Shown piece after piece: positions 1 to 8,260 of a stretch of DNA of 64,000 nt. The notes under the pieces were generated by a model. That model was not told where the DNA came from and did no database searches. It saw nothing but the letters and a program-made list of their open reading frames with translations. The stretch is from Paenacidovorax caeni (GTDB lineage Bacteria; Pseudomonadota; Gammaproteobacteria; Burkholderiales; Burkholderiaceae_C). A program made the translations under genes and the position numbers. Where the stretch lies: positions 1 to 64,000 of the forward strand of contig NZ_CYIG01000014.1 of assembly GCF_001298675.1 (NCBI RefSeq), written 5' to 3'. Numbering within the stretch: the first letter of the stretch is position 1; each line of letters starts with the position of its first letter.

Positions 1-187
1 CCTCGTAACCTCCGGTGGCCTCCATCACCACCAGGCCAACATCCATGGACTGCAAGGCAGCAGCCAGCGCACAGTGGCCATCAACATCGTTGGCAAACCG
101 CTGGACATCGCTGTGGGTGCCCAGTACACAGACATCGACGTGTGCCTTGGCCACGTCGATACCTACCGTCACTGATAAAGCAGACAT
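1..187 (-). CDS. IS110-family transposase, N-terminal fragment (cut by window edge)
   Basis: The first 62 codons of a transposase lie on the minus strand; the rest is beyond the left edge. The protein begins MSALSVTVGIDVAKAHVDV and continues to VVMEATGGYE. This is the N-terminal DEDD (RuvC-like) catalytic block of IS110 transposases: the GID motif carries the first acidic residue and MEATGGY is the conserved motif containing the next one. The start is supported by GGAG about 9 nt upstream (minus strand ...GGGAGTTGAAGATC-ATG). IS110 enzymes recombine a circular intermediate into targets without classical terminal inverted repeats. The C-terminal serine domain cannot be seen, so intactness is unknown. 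Confidence 0.9.
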   Translation of the reverse strand, partial: MSALSVTVGIDVAKAHVDVCVLGTHSDVQRFANDVDGHCALAAALQSMDVGLVVMEATGGYE

Positions 188-440
188 GATCTTCAACTCC
201 CATGCTTGTACATGCGCGCTCAACGGTGGCGCGCGTAACCGTTCGGGCTCAATGAAGACCTGCGCGGTGGCCGTGCGTTCTGTACTCAGGGACGGGCTCG
301 AACACCCCAGCGGCTACCAAACTGCACGGGCCGGTCTGGCTACCTTTACGGCAGTCAAACTCTACCGCGACGGTCTGGATGGAAGATACAAGCGGCTGCG
401 CCGCTGGCCTGGGCCGTGCCGGTTTCAAGGGCCAGGGGCT
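1..440 (-). mobile_element. Left end of an IS110-type insertion sequence (outer boundary uncertain)
   Basis: The transposase start at 187 is preceded on the minus strand by about 250 bp with no convincing gene. Such a long non-coding left end is expected of IS110-group elements, where it encodes the bridge RNA that specifies target and donor sequences. A hairpin with six-base arms GCGCGC lies at 214-234, and the heptamer GGTCTGG occurs twice (near 333 and 373). The true end of the element cannot be fixed without a second copy or an empty site; it must lie before the efflux gene start at 456. Confidence 0.5.
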
Positions 441-455
441 GTGTAAGGCACCGCC

Positions 456-1913
456 ATGACCGATTCCGCCGCCGCGCTCAAGGCCCGCTACGGCGAGCGC
501 TACCGCTGGCTGCTGCTGCTCAGCGTGATGGTGGGCACCATGGCCTCCATCATCTCTTCGACCATCGTGAACGTGGCCATTCCCGACATGAGCCACCACT
601 TCGCGCTGGGACAGGAGCGCGCGCAGTGGGTCACCTCGGGCTTCATGGTGGCCACCACCGTGGCCATGCTCACCACGCCATGGCTGCTGGCGCGCTTCGG
701 TTACCGCACCACCTACGTGGGTGCGGTGCTGCTGCTCATGGTCGGCGGCATTGGTGGCGGGCTGGCCAGCGAATACTGGCTGGTGCTGGTCGCGCGCGTG
801 GCCGAGGGGCTGGCGGCCGGCGTGGTGCAGCCGATCCCCGCCGTCATCATCCTGCACGCCTTCCTGCCGCACGAGCAGGGGCGCGCCAGCGGCATCTTTG
901 GCATGGGCGTGGTGTTGGGCCCCGCCATTGGACCGAGCATCGGCGGGCTGCTGGTGGACTGGTTTGGCTGGCGCTCCATCTTCTTCATGGTCGTTCCACT
1001 GTGCCTGGCCTCGCTGTGGCTGGCGTACCGGTTCGTGCCGGTCACCGCACCGGGGGGCGCTGATGCCGGGCGCGACGGCGCGGGGCTGGACTGGGGCGGC
1101 CTGCTGCTGGGCGCCGGTGGCACGCTGTGCCTGCTCAACGGCCTGGTGGCGTTGCATGGCGGGCCCGCCGGCGAGTCGGCCGGGCTGCTGGGTGCGGCGC
1201 TGGCCGCGCTGGTGCTGTTCGTCTGGTGGCAGCGACGCCTGCTGGCACGCGGAAGCAAGCCGCTGATGGATCTGCGCCTGTTCGGCTACCGCCAGTTCGC
1301 CATGGGCTGCGTGGTGGCCTTCATCTACGGCACGGCGCTGTTCGGCTCCACCTATCTGCTGCCCGTTTTCATGCAGCTGGGGCTGCAGCTGTCGGCCTCG
1401 CATGTGGGCACCATCATGCTGCCGGCGGGTATCGCGCTGGCCGTCACCATTGCGCTGGTAGGGCGCCTGGCGGACCGGCGGCCTACGCCGCTGCTGGTGG
1501 GCACCGGGCTGGCGCTGCTGGCGGTGTCGTTCGCGTGCATGGTGCTGGTGCGCCCGGGCACGGCGCTGTGGCTGCTGGTCGCGGTGACCCTCGTTGGCCG
1601 TGTCGGCCTGGGCTTCATCCTGCCGTCGCTCAACCTGGGCGCCATGCGTCCGCTGGACAAGGCGCTGATCTCGCAGGGGTCGAGCGCCATCAGCTTCATC
1701 CGCATGCTCGGCGGCGCGGCCGGCGTGAGCCTGTGCGGTATCGTGCTGGAATGGCGCCTGGCGGCGCACGGCGCCACGCTGGCCGGCACAGCGGCGAGCG
1801 CCAGTCGCACGGCCGCTTTCGCCGAAACTTTTTTGATGCTCACCGGCCTGTGCCTGCTCGCGCTCGCGGCGGCCTGGCAGCTGCGCGAACCCGCATCTGT
1901 TCGCCCCTCCTGA
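456..1913 (+). CDS. MFS efflux transporter, DHA2 (EmrB/QacA) family
   Basis: A 485-residue polytopic inner-membrane protein, the usual size for 14-helix DHA2 drug:H+ antiporters. The N-terminal helix pair, the loop-2/3 motif-A-like WLLARFGYRTTYVGAVLLL and the motif-C-like run GMGVVLGPAIGPSIGGLL (around residues 148-165) are visible. AAGG sits about 8 nt before the ATG. No membrane-fusion partner is adjacent, so it could be a stand-alone exporter; the substrate cannot be read from sequence. It starts only 269 bp downstream of the IS110 transposase start, so its promoter region may be wholly or partly insertion-sequence DNA. The downstream amidotransferase follows after 16 bp on the same strand and could be co-transcribed. 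Confidence 0.85.
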   Translation: MTDSAAALKARYGERYRWLLLLSVMVGTMASIISSTIVNVAIPDMSHHFALGQERAQWVTSGFMVATTVAMLTTPWLLARFGYRTTYVGAVLLLMVGGIGGGLASEYWLVLVARVAEGLAAGVVQPIPAVIILHAFLPHEQGRASGIFGMGVVLGPAIGPSIGGLLVDWFGWRSIFFMVVPLCLASLWLAYRFVPVTAPGGADAGRDGAGLDWGGLLLGAGGTLCLLNGLVALHGGPAGESAGLLGAALAALVLFVWWQRRLLARGSKPLMDLRLFGYRQFAMGCVVAFIYGTALFGSTYLLPVFMQLGLQLSASHVGTIMLPAGIALAVTIALVGRLADRRPTPLLVGTGLALLAVSFACMVLVRPGTALWLLVAVTLVGRVGLGFILPSLNLGAMRPLDKALISQGSSAISFIRMLGGAAGVSLCGIVLEWRLAAHGATLAGTAASASRTAAFAETFLMLTGLCLLALAAAWQLREPASVRPS

Positions 1914-1929
1914 ACCTGACCTGCCTGCC

Positions 1930-2691
1930 ATGTGCCAACTGCTCGGAATGAACTGCAACACGCCCACCGACGTGCGCTTCAGCTTCACAGGCTTCGCCCA
2001 GCGCGGCGGGGTCACGGGCGACCACACCGATGGCTGGGGCATCGCCTTTTTCGAGGACAAGGGCCTGCGCCACTTCGTCGATCACGAGCGTGCGGTGGAT
2101 TCGCCCGTGGCCGAGCTGATCCGGCGCTACCCGGTCAAGAGCCGCAACGTCATCGCGCACATCCGCAAGGCGACGCAGGGCGTCGTGAGCCTGGAGAACT
2201 GCCATCCCTTCGTGCGCGAGCTGTGGGGGCGCTACTGGGTGTTTGCGCACAACGGCGACCTGAAGGACTTCCGCCCGCGCCTGCACGCGCACTTTCAGCC
2301 CGTGGGCAGCACCGACAGCGAGCACGCCTTCTGCTGGATCATGCAGGAGCTGTCCAAATCCCACGCGGGTGTGCCCACCATCGACGAACTCACGCTCACG
2401 CTGCGCGAGCTGGCGGCGCGCATCGCGCCGCACGGCACTTTCAATTTCCTGCTCTCCAACGGGCTGGCGTTGTGGGCGCATGCCTCGACGCACTTGCACT
2501 ACATCGAGCGGCGCCACCCCTTTGCCAGTGCGCGCCTGAGCGACGAAGACCTGAGCCTGGACTTCTCCACCTGTACCACGCCCAGTGACCGCGTGGCGCT
2601 CATCGCCACCGCGCCGCTGACCTGCAACGAGCAGTGGACCGCGTTCGAGAGCGGCCAGCTCAAGGTGTTCGTGGACGGCGTGTGCCGCTGA
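1930..2691 (+). CDS. Class II glutamine amidotransferase (YafJ-like)
   Basis: A 253-residue protein beginning MCQLLGMN; Cys2 is exposed after Met removal as the N-terminal nucleophile typical of class II (Ntn) glutaminase domains. Further family motifs visible are the DGWGIAF segment, HIRKAT and AHNGDL. Only the glutaminase domain is present, with no synthase partner domain, as in the E. coli YafJ group, whose physiological acceptor is not established. It follows the efflux gene by 16 bp and precedes the MocR-type regulator by 29 bp, so the three may be one transcript. Family assignment is firm; physiological role is unknown. Confidence 0.85.
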   Translation: MCQLLGMNCNTPTDVRFSFTGFAQRGGVTGDHTDGWGIAFFEDKGLRHFVDHERAVDSPVAELIRRYPVKSRNVIAHIRKATQGVVSLENCHPFVRELWGRYWVFAHNGDLKDFRPRLHAHFQPVGSTDSEHAFCWIMQELSKSHAGVPTIDELTLTLRELAARIAPHGTFNFLLSNGLALWAHASTHLHYIERRHPFASARLSDEDLSLDFSTCTTPSDRVALIATAPLTCNEQWTAFESGQLKVFVDGVCR

Positions 2692-2720
2692 CGCAAACCC
2701 TGCCGCCGCCCGGCGTTCCC

Positions 2721-4133
2721 ATGAAGCGCTACGAGGCCCTGGCGGCCGACATCGAGGCCTCGATCCGCGCCGGTGTACTGCGCCCGGGGGACCGCCTGCC
2801 CTCGGTGCGCCACACCTGCGAGAGCCGCGGTATCAGCGCCTCGACGGTGTTCCAGGCCTACTACCTGCTGGAGGCGCGCGGGCTGGTGCGTGCGCGCGAG
2901 CGTTCGGGCTACTACGTGAGCGAGGGCGCGCGCAAGCGCCCGCCTGCGCCCGACCATGCCTCGCAGCCTGCGGACGCCTCCATCGCCGTGGACGTGAGCG
3001 AGTTGGTGTTCGAGGTGCTGGAGGCCAGCCGCACGCGCGACACCGTGGCCTTCGGTTCGGCCTTCCCGAGCCCGCAGCTGTTTCCGTTGGCGCGTCTGGG
3101 CCAGTCGCTGGCGGCCACGGCACCCGCGCTCGACCCCTGGAGCACGGTGGACGACCTGACCCCCGGCAACCCGGCGCTGCGCCGCCAGATCGCGCTGCGC
3201 TACCTGGCCGACGGGCTGCGCGTGCACACCGATGAGATCGTCGTCACCAACGGTGCGCTGGAGGCGCTGAACCTGTGCCTGGCCGCCGTCACCCGGCCGG
3301 GCGGCGCGGTGGTGGTCGAGTCGCCCACCTTCTACGCTGCGTTGCAGGCGCTGGAGCGCCTGGGCCTGCAGGCCATCGAGGTGCCCACGCACCCGCGCGA
3401 GGGCATCGACCTCGCGGCGCTGGCACACGCCCTGGAGCGCCACCGCCCGCAGGCCTGCTGGCTCATGACCACGTTCCAGAACCCGCTGGGCAGCCTGATG
3501 CCCGAGGACAAGAAGCAGGCGCTGGTGGCGCTGCTGGCACGCCACGGCGTGCCGCTGATCGAGGACGACGTGTACGCCGAGCTGTACTTTGGCGACCGGC
3601 GCCCGCTGCCCGCCAAGGCCTTCGACCGCGAGGGCCTGGTGCTGCATTGCGGCTCGTTCTCCAAGTGCCTGGCGCCGGGCTACCGGCTCGGCTGGGCGGC
3701 GCCGGGGCGCTTTGCCCAGGCCGTGGCGCGCCAGAAGCTGACCACCACGCTTGGCGCCTCGGCCCCGGTGCAGGCAGCGCTGGCCGACTACCTGCAGCGC
3801 GGCGGCTTCGACAAGCATCTGCGCCGCCTGCGCCAGACGCTGGCCGCGCGCCAGGCGCGCGTGGCCGAGGCTGTGGCCGCGCACTTTCCGCCCGGCACGC
3901 GCGCCACGCAGCCGGCGGGTGGCTACTTCCTGTGGGTGGAACTGCCGGAAGGCGCTGACACGCTGCGGTTGCATCGCCAGGCGTTGCAGCACGGCATCAG
4001 CATCGCGCCGGGGCCCATCTTCTCGGCCTCGCGCGGCTTCGCGCATTGCCTGCGGCTGAACTACGGCCAGGAATGGAACGCGCGCAGCGAAGCCGCGCTG
4101 GCCACGCTGGGGCAGCTGGCGCACGCACTCTGA
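2721..4133 (+). CDS. MocR/PdxR-type regulator: GntR HTH fused to PLP aminotransferase-like domain
   Basis: A 470-residue protein starting MKRYEALAADIEASIRAGVL. The first ~75 residues are a GntR winged helix (RPGDRLPSVRHTCESRGIS, then STVFQAYYLLEARGLV). The rest is a fold-type-I aminotransferase domain with the PLP-lysine motif GSFSKCLAPGYRLGW (Lys about residue 315) and the preceding DDVYAELYF segment. Such proteins are PLP-sensing transcription factors; classical members control vitamin B6 or amino-acid genes, but the target here is not evident. An in-frame start further upstream (2634) overlaps the amidotransferase and is rejected because the HTH begins at 2721. No clear Shine-Dalgarno is visible, consistent with coupling to the upstream gene. 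Confidence 0.88.
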   Translation: MKRYEALAADIEASIRAGVLRPGDRLPSVRHTCESRGISASTVFQAYYLLEARGLVRARERSGYYVSEGARKRPPAPDHASQPADASIAVDVSELVFEVLEASRTRDTVAFGSAFPSPQLFPLARLGQSLAATAPALDPWSTVDDLTPGNPALRRQIALRYLADGLRVHTDEIVVTNGALEALNLCLAAVTRPGGAVVVESPTFYAALQALERLGLQAIEVPTHPREGIDLAALAHALERHRPQACWLMTTFQNPLGSLMPEDKKQALVALLARHGVPLIEDDVYAELYFGDRRPLPAKAFDREGLVLHCGSFSKCLAPGYRLGWAAPGRFAQAVARQKLTTTLGASAPVQAALADYLQRGGFDKHLRRLRQTLAARQARVAEAVAAHFPPGTRATQPAGGYFLWVELPEGADTLRLHRQALQHGISIAPGPIFSASRGFAHCLRLNYGQEWNARSEAALATLGQLAHAL

Positions 4134-4155
4134 AGCAGCGTGGGCGCACTTTGGT

Positions 4156-4206
4156 GCCAAAACGGCCTCCAGCGCTTACTCAGCAAGCGCAAGGTGCTAT
4201 GAAAAA
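4156..4206 (-). repeat. Short palindromic repeat, copy 1 (subtype I)
   Basis: Read on the minus strand this is ...CATAGCACCTTGCGCTTG-CTGAGT-AAGCGCTGGAGGCCGTTTTGG, matching the window-wide pattern (GATAGCTGCTAGCGCTTG, short loop, CAAGCGCTAGAGGCC, T-rich tail). The core can pair GCGCTT with AAGCGC. It begins 22 bp after the MocR stop codon. In the same 4134-4611 gap lie the lactate operators and promoter. Confidence 0.7.
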
Positions 4207-4303
4207 GTGACTCAACCGGCCTGTGCGCCGGCGCCGGGCAGCGCATTCTCGTCGGCTGTGCCGCACACCGCCGCGCGCAGCGATGCCCCTTGGTCTTTAG
4301 CAT

Positions 4304-4320
4304 TATTGGTATGACCAATA
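4304..4320. promoter_or_regulatory. LldR-type operator O1 upstream of lldP
   Basis: The 17-mer TATTGGTATGACCAATA is a near-perfect palindrome: TATTGGT and ACCAATA are exact reverse complements around a 3-nt centre. TTGGT-N3-ACCAA is the binding pattern of FadR-subfamily GntR regulators such as LldR. It pairs with a second site at 4420-4432, centre-to-centre 114 bp, with the putative promoter between them, the same architecture as E. coli lldPRD. Confidence 0.75.
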
Positions 4321-4355
4321 AGAATTTAATTGCGACGTTGCGTGGAAAATAAGTG

Positions 4356-4383
4356 TTAACCCTGTAATTGACGTGAAGATAAA
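4356..4383 (+). promoter_or_regulatory. Candidate lldP promoter between the two operators
   Basis: TTAACC (4356-4361) and GATAAA (4378-4383) with a 16-nt spacer each match four of six consensus sigma-70 positions. A start near 4390 would put operator O2 about 30 nt downstream of the start and O1 about 78 nt upstream. Other weak pairs are possible, so only the position between the operators is well supported. Confidence 0.35.
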
Positions 4384-4419
4384 GCCAGAGAATCGCCCCA
4401 CTTTGTGTGGTTTGGTCTG

Positions 4420-4432
4420 TTGGTAATACCAA
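4420..4432. promoter_or_regulatory. LldR-type operator O2 upstream of lldP
   Basis: TTGGTAATACCAA is a perfect 5+3+5 palindrome with the same half-site TTGGT/ACCAA as O1. It lies 180 bp before the lldP start codon. Two such sites bracketing a promoter at about eleven helical turns suggest repression by a looped LldR dimer pair, relieved by lactate, as described for E. coli. Confidence 0.75.
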
Positions 4433-4611
4433 TTTGGTTTATGCGGGCCGCTGCACGAGACGTGCCAGTCTGCCTCTTGCGCCAGCCGTTGCCCGGGTCC
4501 GTACGACCCGTGCTGCAAGCCACTGGAGGCCGCGCCGCCCGCGGTGCGCGACTGGAGGAGACCGACCCCCGCAGGCCCACCGGCCCGCACAACGCACTTC
4601 GCACAACGGCC

Positions 4612-6291
4612 ATGCAAACCCTCTGGCAACAGAACTACGACCCCGCCGGGAACATCTGGATCTCGGCCCTGGTCGCGCTCATTCCCATCGTCTTCTTCTT
4701 CCTTGCGCTGACCCGGCTGCGTCTCAAGGGCTACCAGGCCGGCACCATCACGGTGCTGCTGGCCTTGGGCGTGGCGCTGCTGTTCTACAAGATGCCCGTG
4801 AGCGCGGCGCTGGCCTCGGCCGTGTACGGCTTCTTCTACGGTCTGTGGCCCATCGCCTGGATCATCGTGGCCGCGGTGTTCCTCTACAAAATCTCGGTCA
4901 AGACGGGGCAGTTCGACGTCATCCGCTCGTCCATCCTGTCGGTGACGCCCGACCAGCGGCTGCAGCTCATTCTGGTGGGCTTTTGCTTCGGCGCGTTCCT
5001 GGAGGGCGCGGCGGGCTTCGGTGCGCCCGTGGCCATTACGGCTGCCTTGCTGGTGGGCCTGGGCTTCAAGCCGCTGTATGCGGCTGGCCTGTGCCTGATC
5101 GCCAACACGGCGCCGGTGGCCTTTGGCGCCATGGGCATTCCGATCATCGTGGCGGGGCAGGTTTCGGGCGTGGATGCGTTCGCCATCGGCCAGATGGCCG
5201 GGCGCCAGTTGCCGTTCATGACCGTGATCGTGCTGTTCTGGCTCATGGCCATCATGGATGGCTGGCGCGGCGTCAAGGAAACCTGGCCCGCCGTGCTGGT
5301 GGGCGGTGGCTCGTTCGCACTGGTGCAGTTCCTCACGGCCAACTACATCGGCCCCGAGCTGCCGGACATCACCTCGGCCATCGTGTCGCTGGTGGCGCTG
5401 ACGGCCTTCCTCAAGGTTTGGCAGCCCAAGCGCATCTTCCGCTTCGAGACCGAGGACGGCGCCAAGGCCGTGGCACAGCCTGCTGCGCCGGCCGCCACGG
5501 GCCAGCCGCTGACGGCGGGTGCCATCGTCAAGGCGTGGTCGCCCTTCATCATCCTCACCGCCATGGTGACGGTGTGGAGCATCAAGCCCTTCAAGGCGCT
5601 GTTCGCCGCTGGCGGCCCGCTTGCCTCGACCATCATCAACATCCCGGTGCCGTTCCTGCACAACCTGGTGGAGAAGGCGCCGCCCGTGGTCGCCAAGGTC
5701 ACGCCCTATGGTGCGGTGTACACCTTCAACTGGCTGCTGGCCACTGGCACGGCCATCCTGATCGCGGCCATCATCACCATCGCCTTCACGCGCCTGTCGC
5801 CCGCCAAGGCCGCGGCCACGCTGGGCGAGACGTTCAAGGAACTGGCCATCCCGATCTATTCCATCGGCATGGTGCTGGCGTTCGCCTTCGTGGCCAACTA
5901 CTCGGGCCTGTCGGCCACGCTGGCCCTGGCGCTGGCGCACACCGGCCAGGCGTTCACGTTCTTTTCGCCCTTCCTGGGCTGGATCGGCGTGTTCCTGACG
6001 GGCTCGGACACCTCGGCCAACGCGCTGTTCGCCGCGCTGCAGGCCACCACCGCGCAGCAGCTGGGCCTGCCCCAGGTGCTCACCGTGGCGGCCAACACCA
6101 CGGGCGGCGTCACGGGCAAGATGATCTCGCCCCAGTCCATCGCCATTGCCTGCGCGGCCGTGGGCCTGGCCGGCAAGGAGTCGGACCTGTTCCGCTTCAC
6201 CGTCAAGCACAGCCTGATCTTCGCCGTGATCATTGGCGTCATCACGACGCTGCAGGCCTACGTGTTTACGTGGATGATTCCGGGCCATTGA
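4612..6291 (+). CDS. lldP: L-lactate permease
   Basis: A 559-residue, very hydrophobic inner-membrane transporter of the lactate permease (LctP) family, which takes up lactate (and glycolate) with protons. It starts [20 protein letters not shown], a typical family N-terminus, and contains the conserved [19 protein letters not shown] and [20 protein letters not shown] blocks. An open frame continues upstream to 4405 but crosses operator O2, so the ATG at 4612 is chosen. No strong Shine-Dalgarno is present. It is the first gene of lldP-lldR-lldD-dld, all co-directional and tightly packed. Confidence 0.95.
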   Translation: MQTLWQQNYDPAGNIWISALVALIPIVFFFLALTRLRLKGYQAGTITVLLALGVALLFYKMPVSAALASAVYGFFYGLWPIAWIIVAAVFLYKISVKTGQFDVIRSSILSVTPDQRLQLILVGFCFGAFLEGAAGFGAPVAITAALLVGLGFKPLYAAGLCLIANTAPVAFGAMGIPIIVAGQVSGVDAFAIGQMAGRQLPFMTVIVLFWLMAIMDGWRGVKETWPAVLVGGGSFALVQFLTANYIGPELPDITSAIVSLVALTAFLKVWQPKRIFRFETEDGAKAVAQPAAPAATGQPLTAGAIVKAWSPFIILTAMVTVWSIKPFKALFAAGGPLASTIINIPVPFLHNLVEKAPPVVAKVTPYGAVYTFNWLLATGTAILIAAIITIAFTRLSPAKAAATLGETFKELAIPIYSIGMVLAFAFVANYSGLSATLALALAHTGQAFTFFSPFLGWIGVFLTGSDTSANALFAALQATTAQQLGLPQVLTVAANTTGGVTGKMISPQSIAIACAAVGLAGKESDLFRFTVKHSLIFAVIIGVITTLQAYVFTWMIPGH

Positions 6292-6315
6292 AACCCCGGA
6301 ATCTGAGAGCTCCCC

Positions 6316-7110
6316 ATGCGCCTAGCCGATCACGTTGTCGAAAAACTCCTCGCCCTGGTGCAGGAACGCGGTCTGCAGCCCGGACAGAAGCTGCCCGCCG
6401 AGCGGCAACTGGCCGAGGTGCTGGGGGTGTCGCGCACCTCGGTGCGCGAGGCCATCCAGAAGCTGGTCAGCCAGGGCGTGCTCTCGGCGCGGCGCGGCGA
6501 CGGCACCTACGTGCAATCCCGCCCCACCGCCCACTGGCTGCAGGAAGCCATGCAGCCCCTGGCGGGCCTGATGGATGCCGACCCGCATTACCGCTACGAC
6601 GTGCTGGAGACGCGCCACGCGCTGGAGACCAGCACCGCCTGGCTGGCCGCACAGCGCGCCACCGCGCAGGACAAGGCGCACATCCAGCGCTGCTTTGAAG
6701 TGATGCTGCAGCACCAGCGCAGCGGCCATGCCGAGCTGGCCGCGCGCGCCGACGCGCAGTTCCACCTGGCCATCGCCGAAGCCTCGCACAACCTGGTGCT
6801 GGTGCAGGTGATGCACAGCCTGTTCACCGTGGTGCTGTCCACCGTGGAGCGCAACCGCCACGACATGTTCCGCCTGAGCGCGCCCGTCACGCTGCAGGCC
6901 CTGACCGCGCAGCACCAGGCGCTGATGCAGGCCATCCTGGACGGCGACCCGCAGCGTGCGCGCGAATGCATCGGCGAGCACCTGGAGCATGTGCGCACCA
7001 CCATCCAGCGCCTGGACGAAGACCGCGCGCGGCGCGAGCGTTCCATGCGCCTGCCGCTTGACCTGGCACCGACGCTGCTCCCCGCAGCCGAGCCGCCGAC
7101 CCCGCCATGA
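6316..7110 (+). CDS. lldR: Lactate-responsive GntR/FadR-family regulator
   Basis: A 264-residue regulator. Residues ~1-75 form a GntR winged helix ([20 protein letters not shown], then [21 protein letters not shown]); the rest is an all-helical FCD ligand-binding domain with the metal/ligand-type residues D..H and H spaced as in FadR-like proteins ([15 protein letters not shown]). Known LldR proteins bind TTGGT-N3-ACCAA palindromes; two are present upstream of lldP, so autoregulation of the whole operon is likely. It lies 24 bp after lldP and 10 bp before lldD. The order P-R-D equals that of E. coli. Confidence 0.93.
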   Translation: MRLADHVVEKLLALVQERGLQPGQKLPAERQLAEVLGVSRTSVREAIQKLVSQGVLSARRGDGTYVQSRPTAHWLQEAMQPLAGLMDADPHYRYDVLETRHALETSTAWLAAQRATAQDKAHIQRCFEVMLQHQRSGHAELAARADAQFHLAIAEASHNLVLVQVMHSLFTVVLSTVERNRHDMFRLSAPVTLQALTAQHQALMQAILDGDPQRARECIGEHLEHVRTTIQRLDEDRARRERSMRLPLDLAPTLLPAAEPPTPP

Positions 7111-7120
7111 GAAAACCATC

Positions 7121-8260
7121 ATGATCATTTCTTCCAGCGCCGACTACCGCGCAGCAGCGCAACAGTTTCTTCCCCCCTTCCTGTTCCACTACATCGACGG
7201 CGGCGCCTATGCCGAACAAACGCTACGCCGCAATGTGGACGACTTCGCCGCCGTGGCGCTGCGCCAGCGCGTGCTCAAGGACATGAGCCAGCTCGACACC
7301 CGCATCGAGCTGTTTGGCGAAAAGCTCAGCATCCCCGTCGCCCTCTCGCCCGTGGGCCTGACGGGCATGTACCGCCGCCGCGGCGAGGTGCAGGCGGCCC
7401 GCGCGGCCGATGCGCACGGCATTCCGTTCACCATGTCCAGCGTGTCGGTCTGCCCCATTGAAGAAGTGGCGCCCAAGATCCAGCGCCCGATGTGGTTCCA
7501 GCTGTATGTGCTGAAGGACCGGGGCTTCATGCAGAACGCGCTGGAGCGCGCGCAGGCCGCCGGCTGCACCACCCTGGTGTTCACCGTGGACATGCCCGTG
7601 CCCGGCGCGCGCTACCGCGACGCGCATTCGGGCATGAGCGGCCCCAACGCCCCGCTGCGCCGCTACTGGCAGGCCGTGACGCACCCGCGCTGGGCGGTGG
7701 ACGTGGGCCTGCTGGGCCGCCCGCATGACCTGGGCAACATCTCGGCCTACCGAGGCAGCCCCACAGGCCTGGCGGACTACATGGGCTACCTGGGGGCCAA
7801 CTTTGATCCGTCGATTTCGTGGAAAGACCTGGAGTGGATCCGCGCCTTCTGGAAGGGGCCGATGGTCATCAAGGGCATCCTGGACCCCGAGGACGCCAAA
7901 GACGCCGTGCGCTTTGGCGCGGACGGCATCATCGTCTCCAACCACGGCGGGCGCCAGCTCGACGGCGTGCTGTCGTCGGCGCGCGCGCTGCCCGCCATTG
8001 CCGATGCGGTGAAGGGCCAGATCAAGATCCTGGCCGACTCCGGCATCCGCAACGGCCTGGATGTGGTGCGCGCCATCGCCCTGGGCGCCGACTGCGCCAT
8101 GATCGGCCGCGCCTACATCTATGCGCTGGCAGCCGCCGGTGAGGCGGGCGTCAAACACCTGCTGGAGCTGCTGGAAAAAGAAATGCGCGTGGCCATGACC
8201 CTGACCAGCGTGGCCCGCGTGGCGGACATCACGGGCGACCTGCTGGTGCGCGAAGCATGA
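7121..8260 (+). CDS. lldD: FMN-dependent L-lactate dehydrogenase
   Basis: A 379-residue member of the FMN-dependent alpha-hydroxyacid dehydrogenase family, close to the usual 380-396. It oxidises L-lactate to pyruvate and passes electrons to the quinone pool at the inner membrane. The flavin/catalytic block [10 protein letters not shown] is visible with the catalytic His at about residue 275, as are the N-terminal DYR and FHYIDGGA segments and the [11 protein letters not shown] phosphate-binding segment. The start [10 protein letters not shown] is the family N-terminus; an upstream frame into lldR is ignored. Its last codons overlap dld by four bases (ATGA), implying translational coupling. 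Confidence 0.95.
   Translation: MIISSSADYRAAAQQFLPPFLFHYIDGGAYAEQTLRRNVDDFAAVALRQRVLKDMSQLDTRIELFGEKLSIPVALSPVGLTGMYRRRGEVQAARAADAHGIPFTMSSVSVCPIEEVAPKIQRPMWFQLYVLKDRGFMQNALERAQAAGCTTLVFTVDMPVPGARYRDAHSGMSGPNAPLRRYWQAVTHPRWAVDVGLLGRPHDLGNISAYRGSPTGLADYMGYLGANFDPSISWKDLEWIRAFWKGPMVIKGILDPEDAKDAVRFGADGIIVSNHGGRQLDGVLSSARALPAIADAVKGQIKILADSGIRNGLDVVRAIALGADCAMIGRAYIYALAAAGEAGVKHLLELLEKEMRVAMTLTSVARVADITGDLLVREA

Noticed and set aside
249-2060. 603-codon open frame opposite the efflux and amidotransferase genes
   Set aside because: Low-complexity Arg/Gln/His/Ala composition typical of antisense frames in high-GC DNA; it covers two well-supported genes.
2499-4160. 553-codon frame opposite the MocR gene
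   Set aside because: Same antisense signature and no recognisable domain; the plus-strand gene is certain.
4303-6288. 661-codon frame opposite lldP
   Set aside because: Antisense shadow, His/Gly/Arg-rich, crosses the operators.
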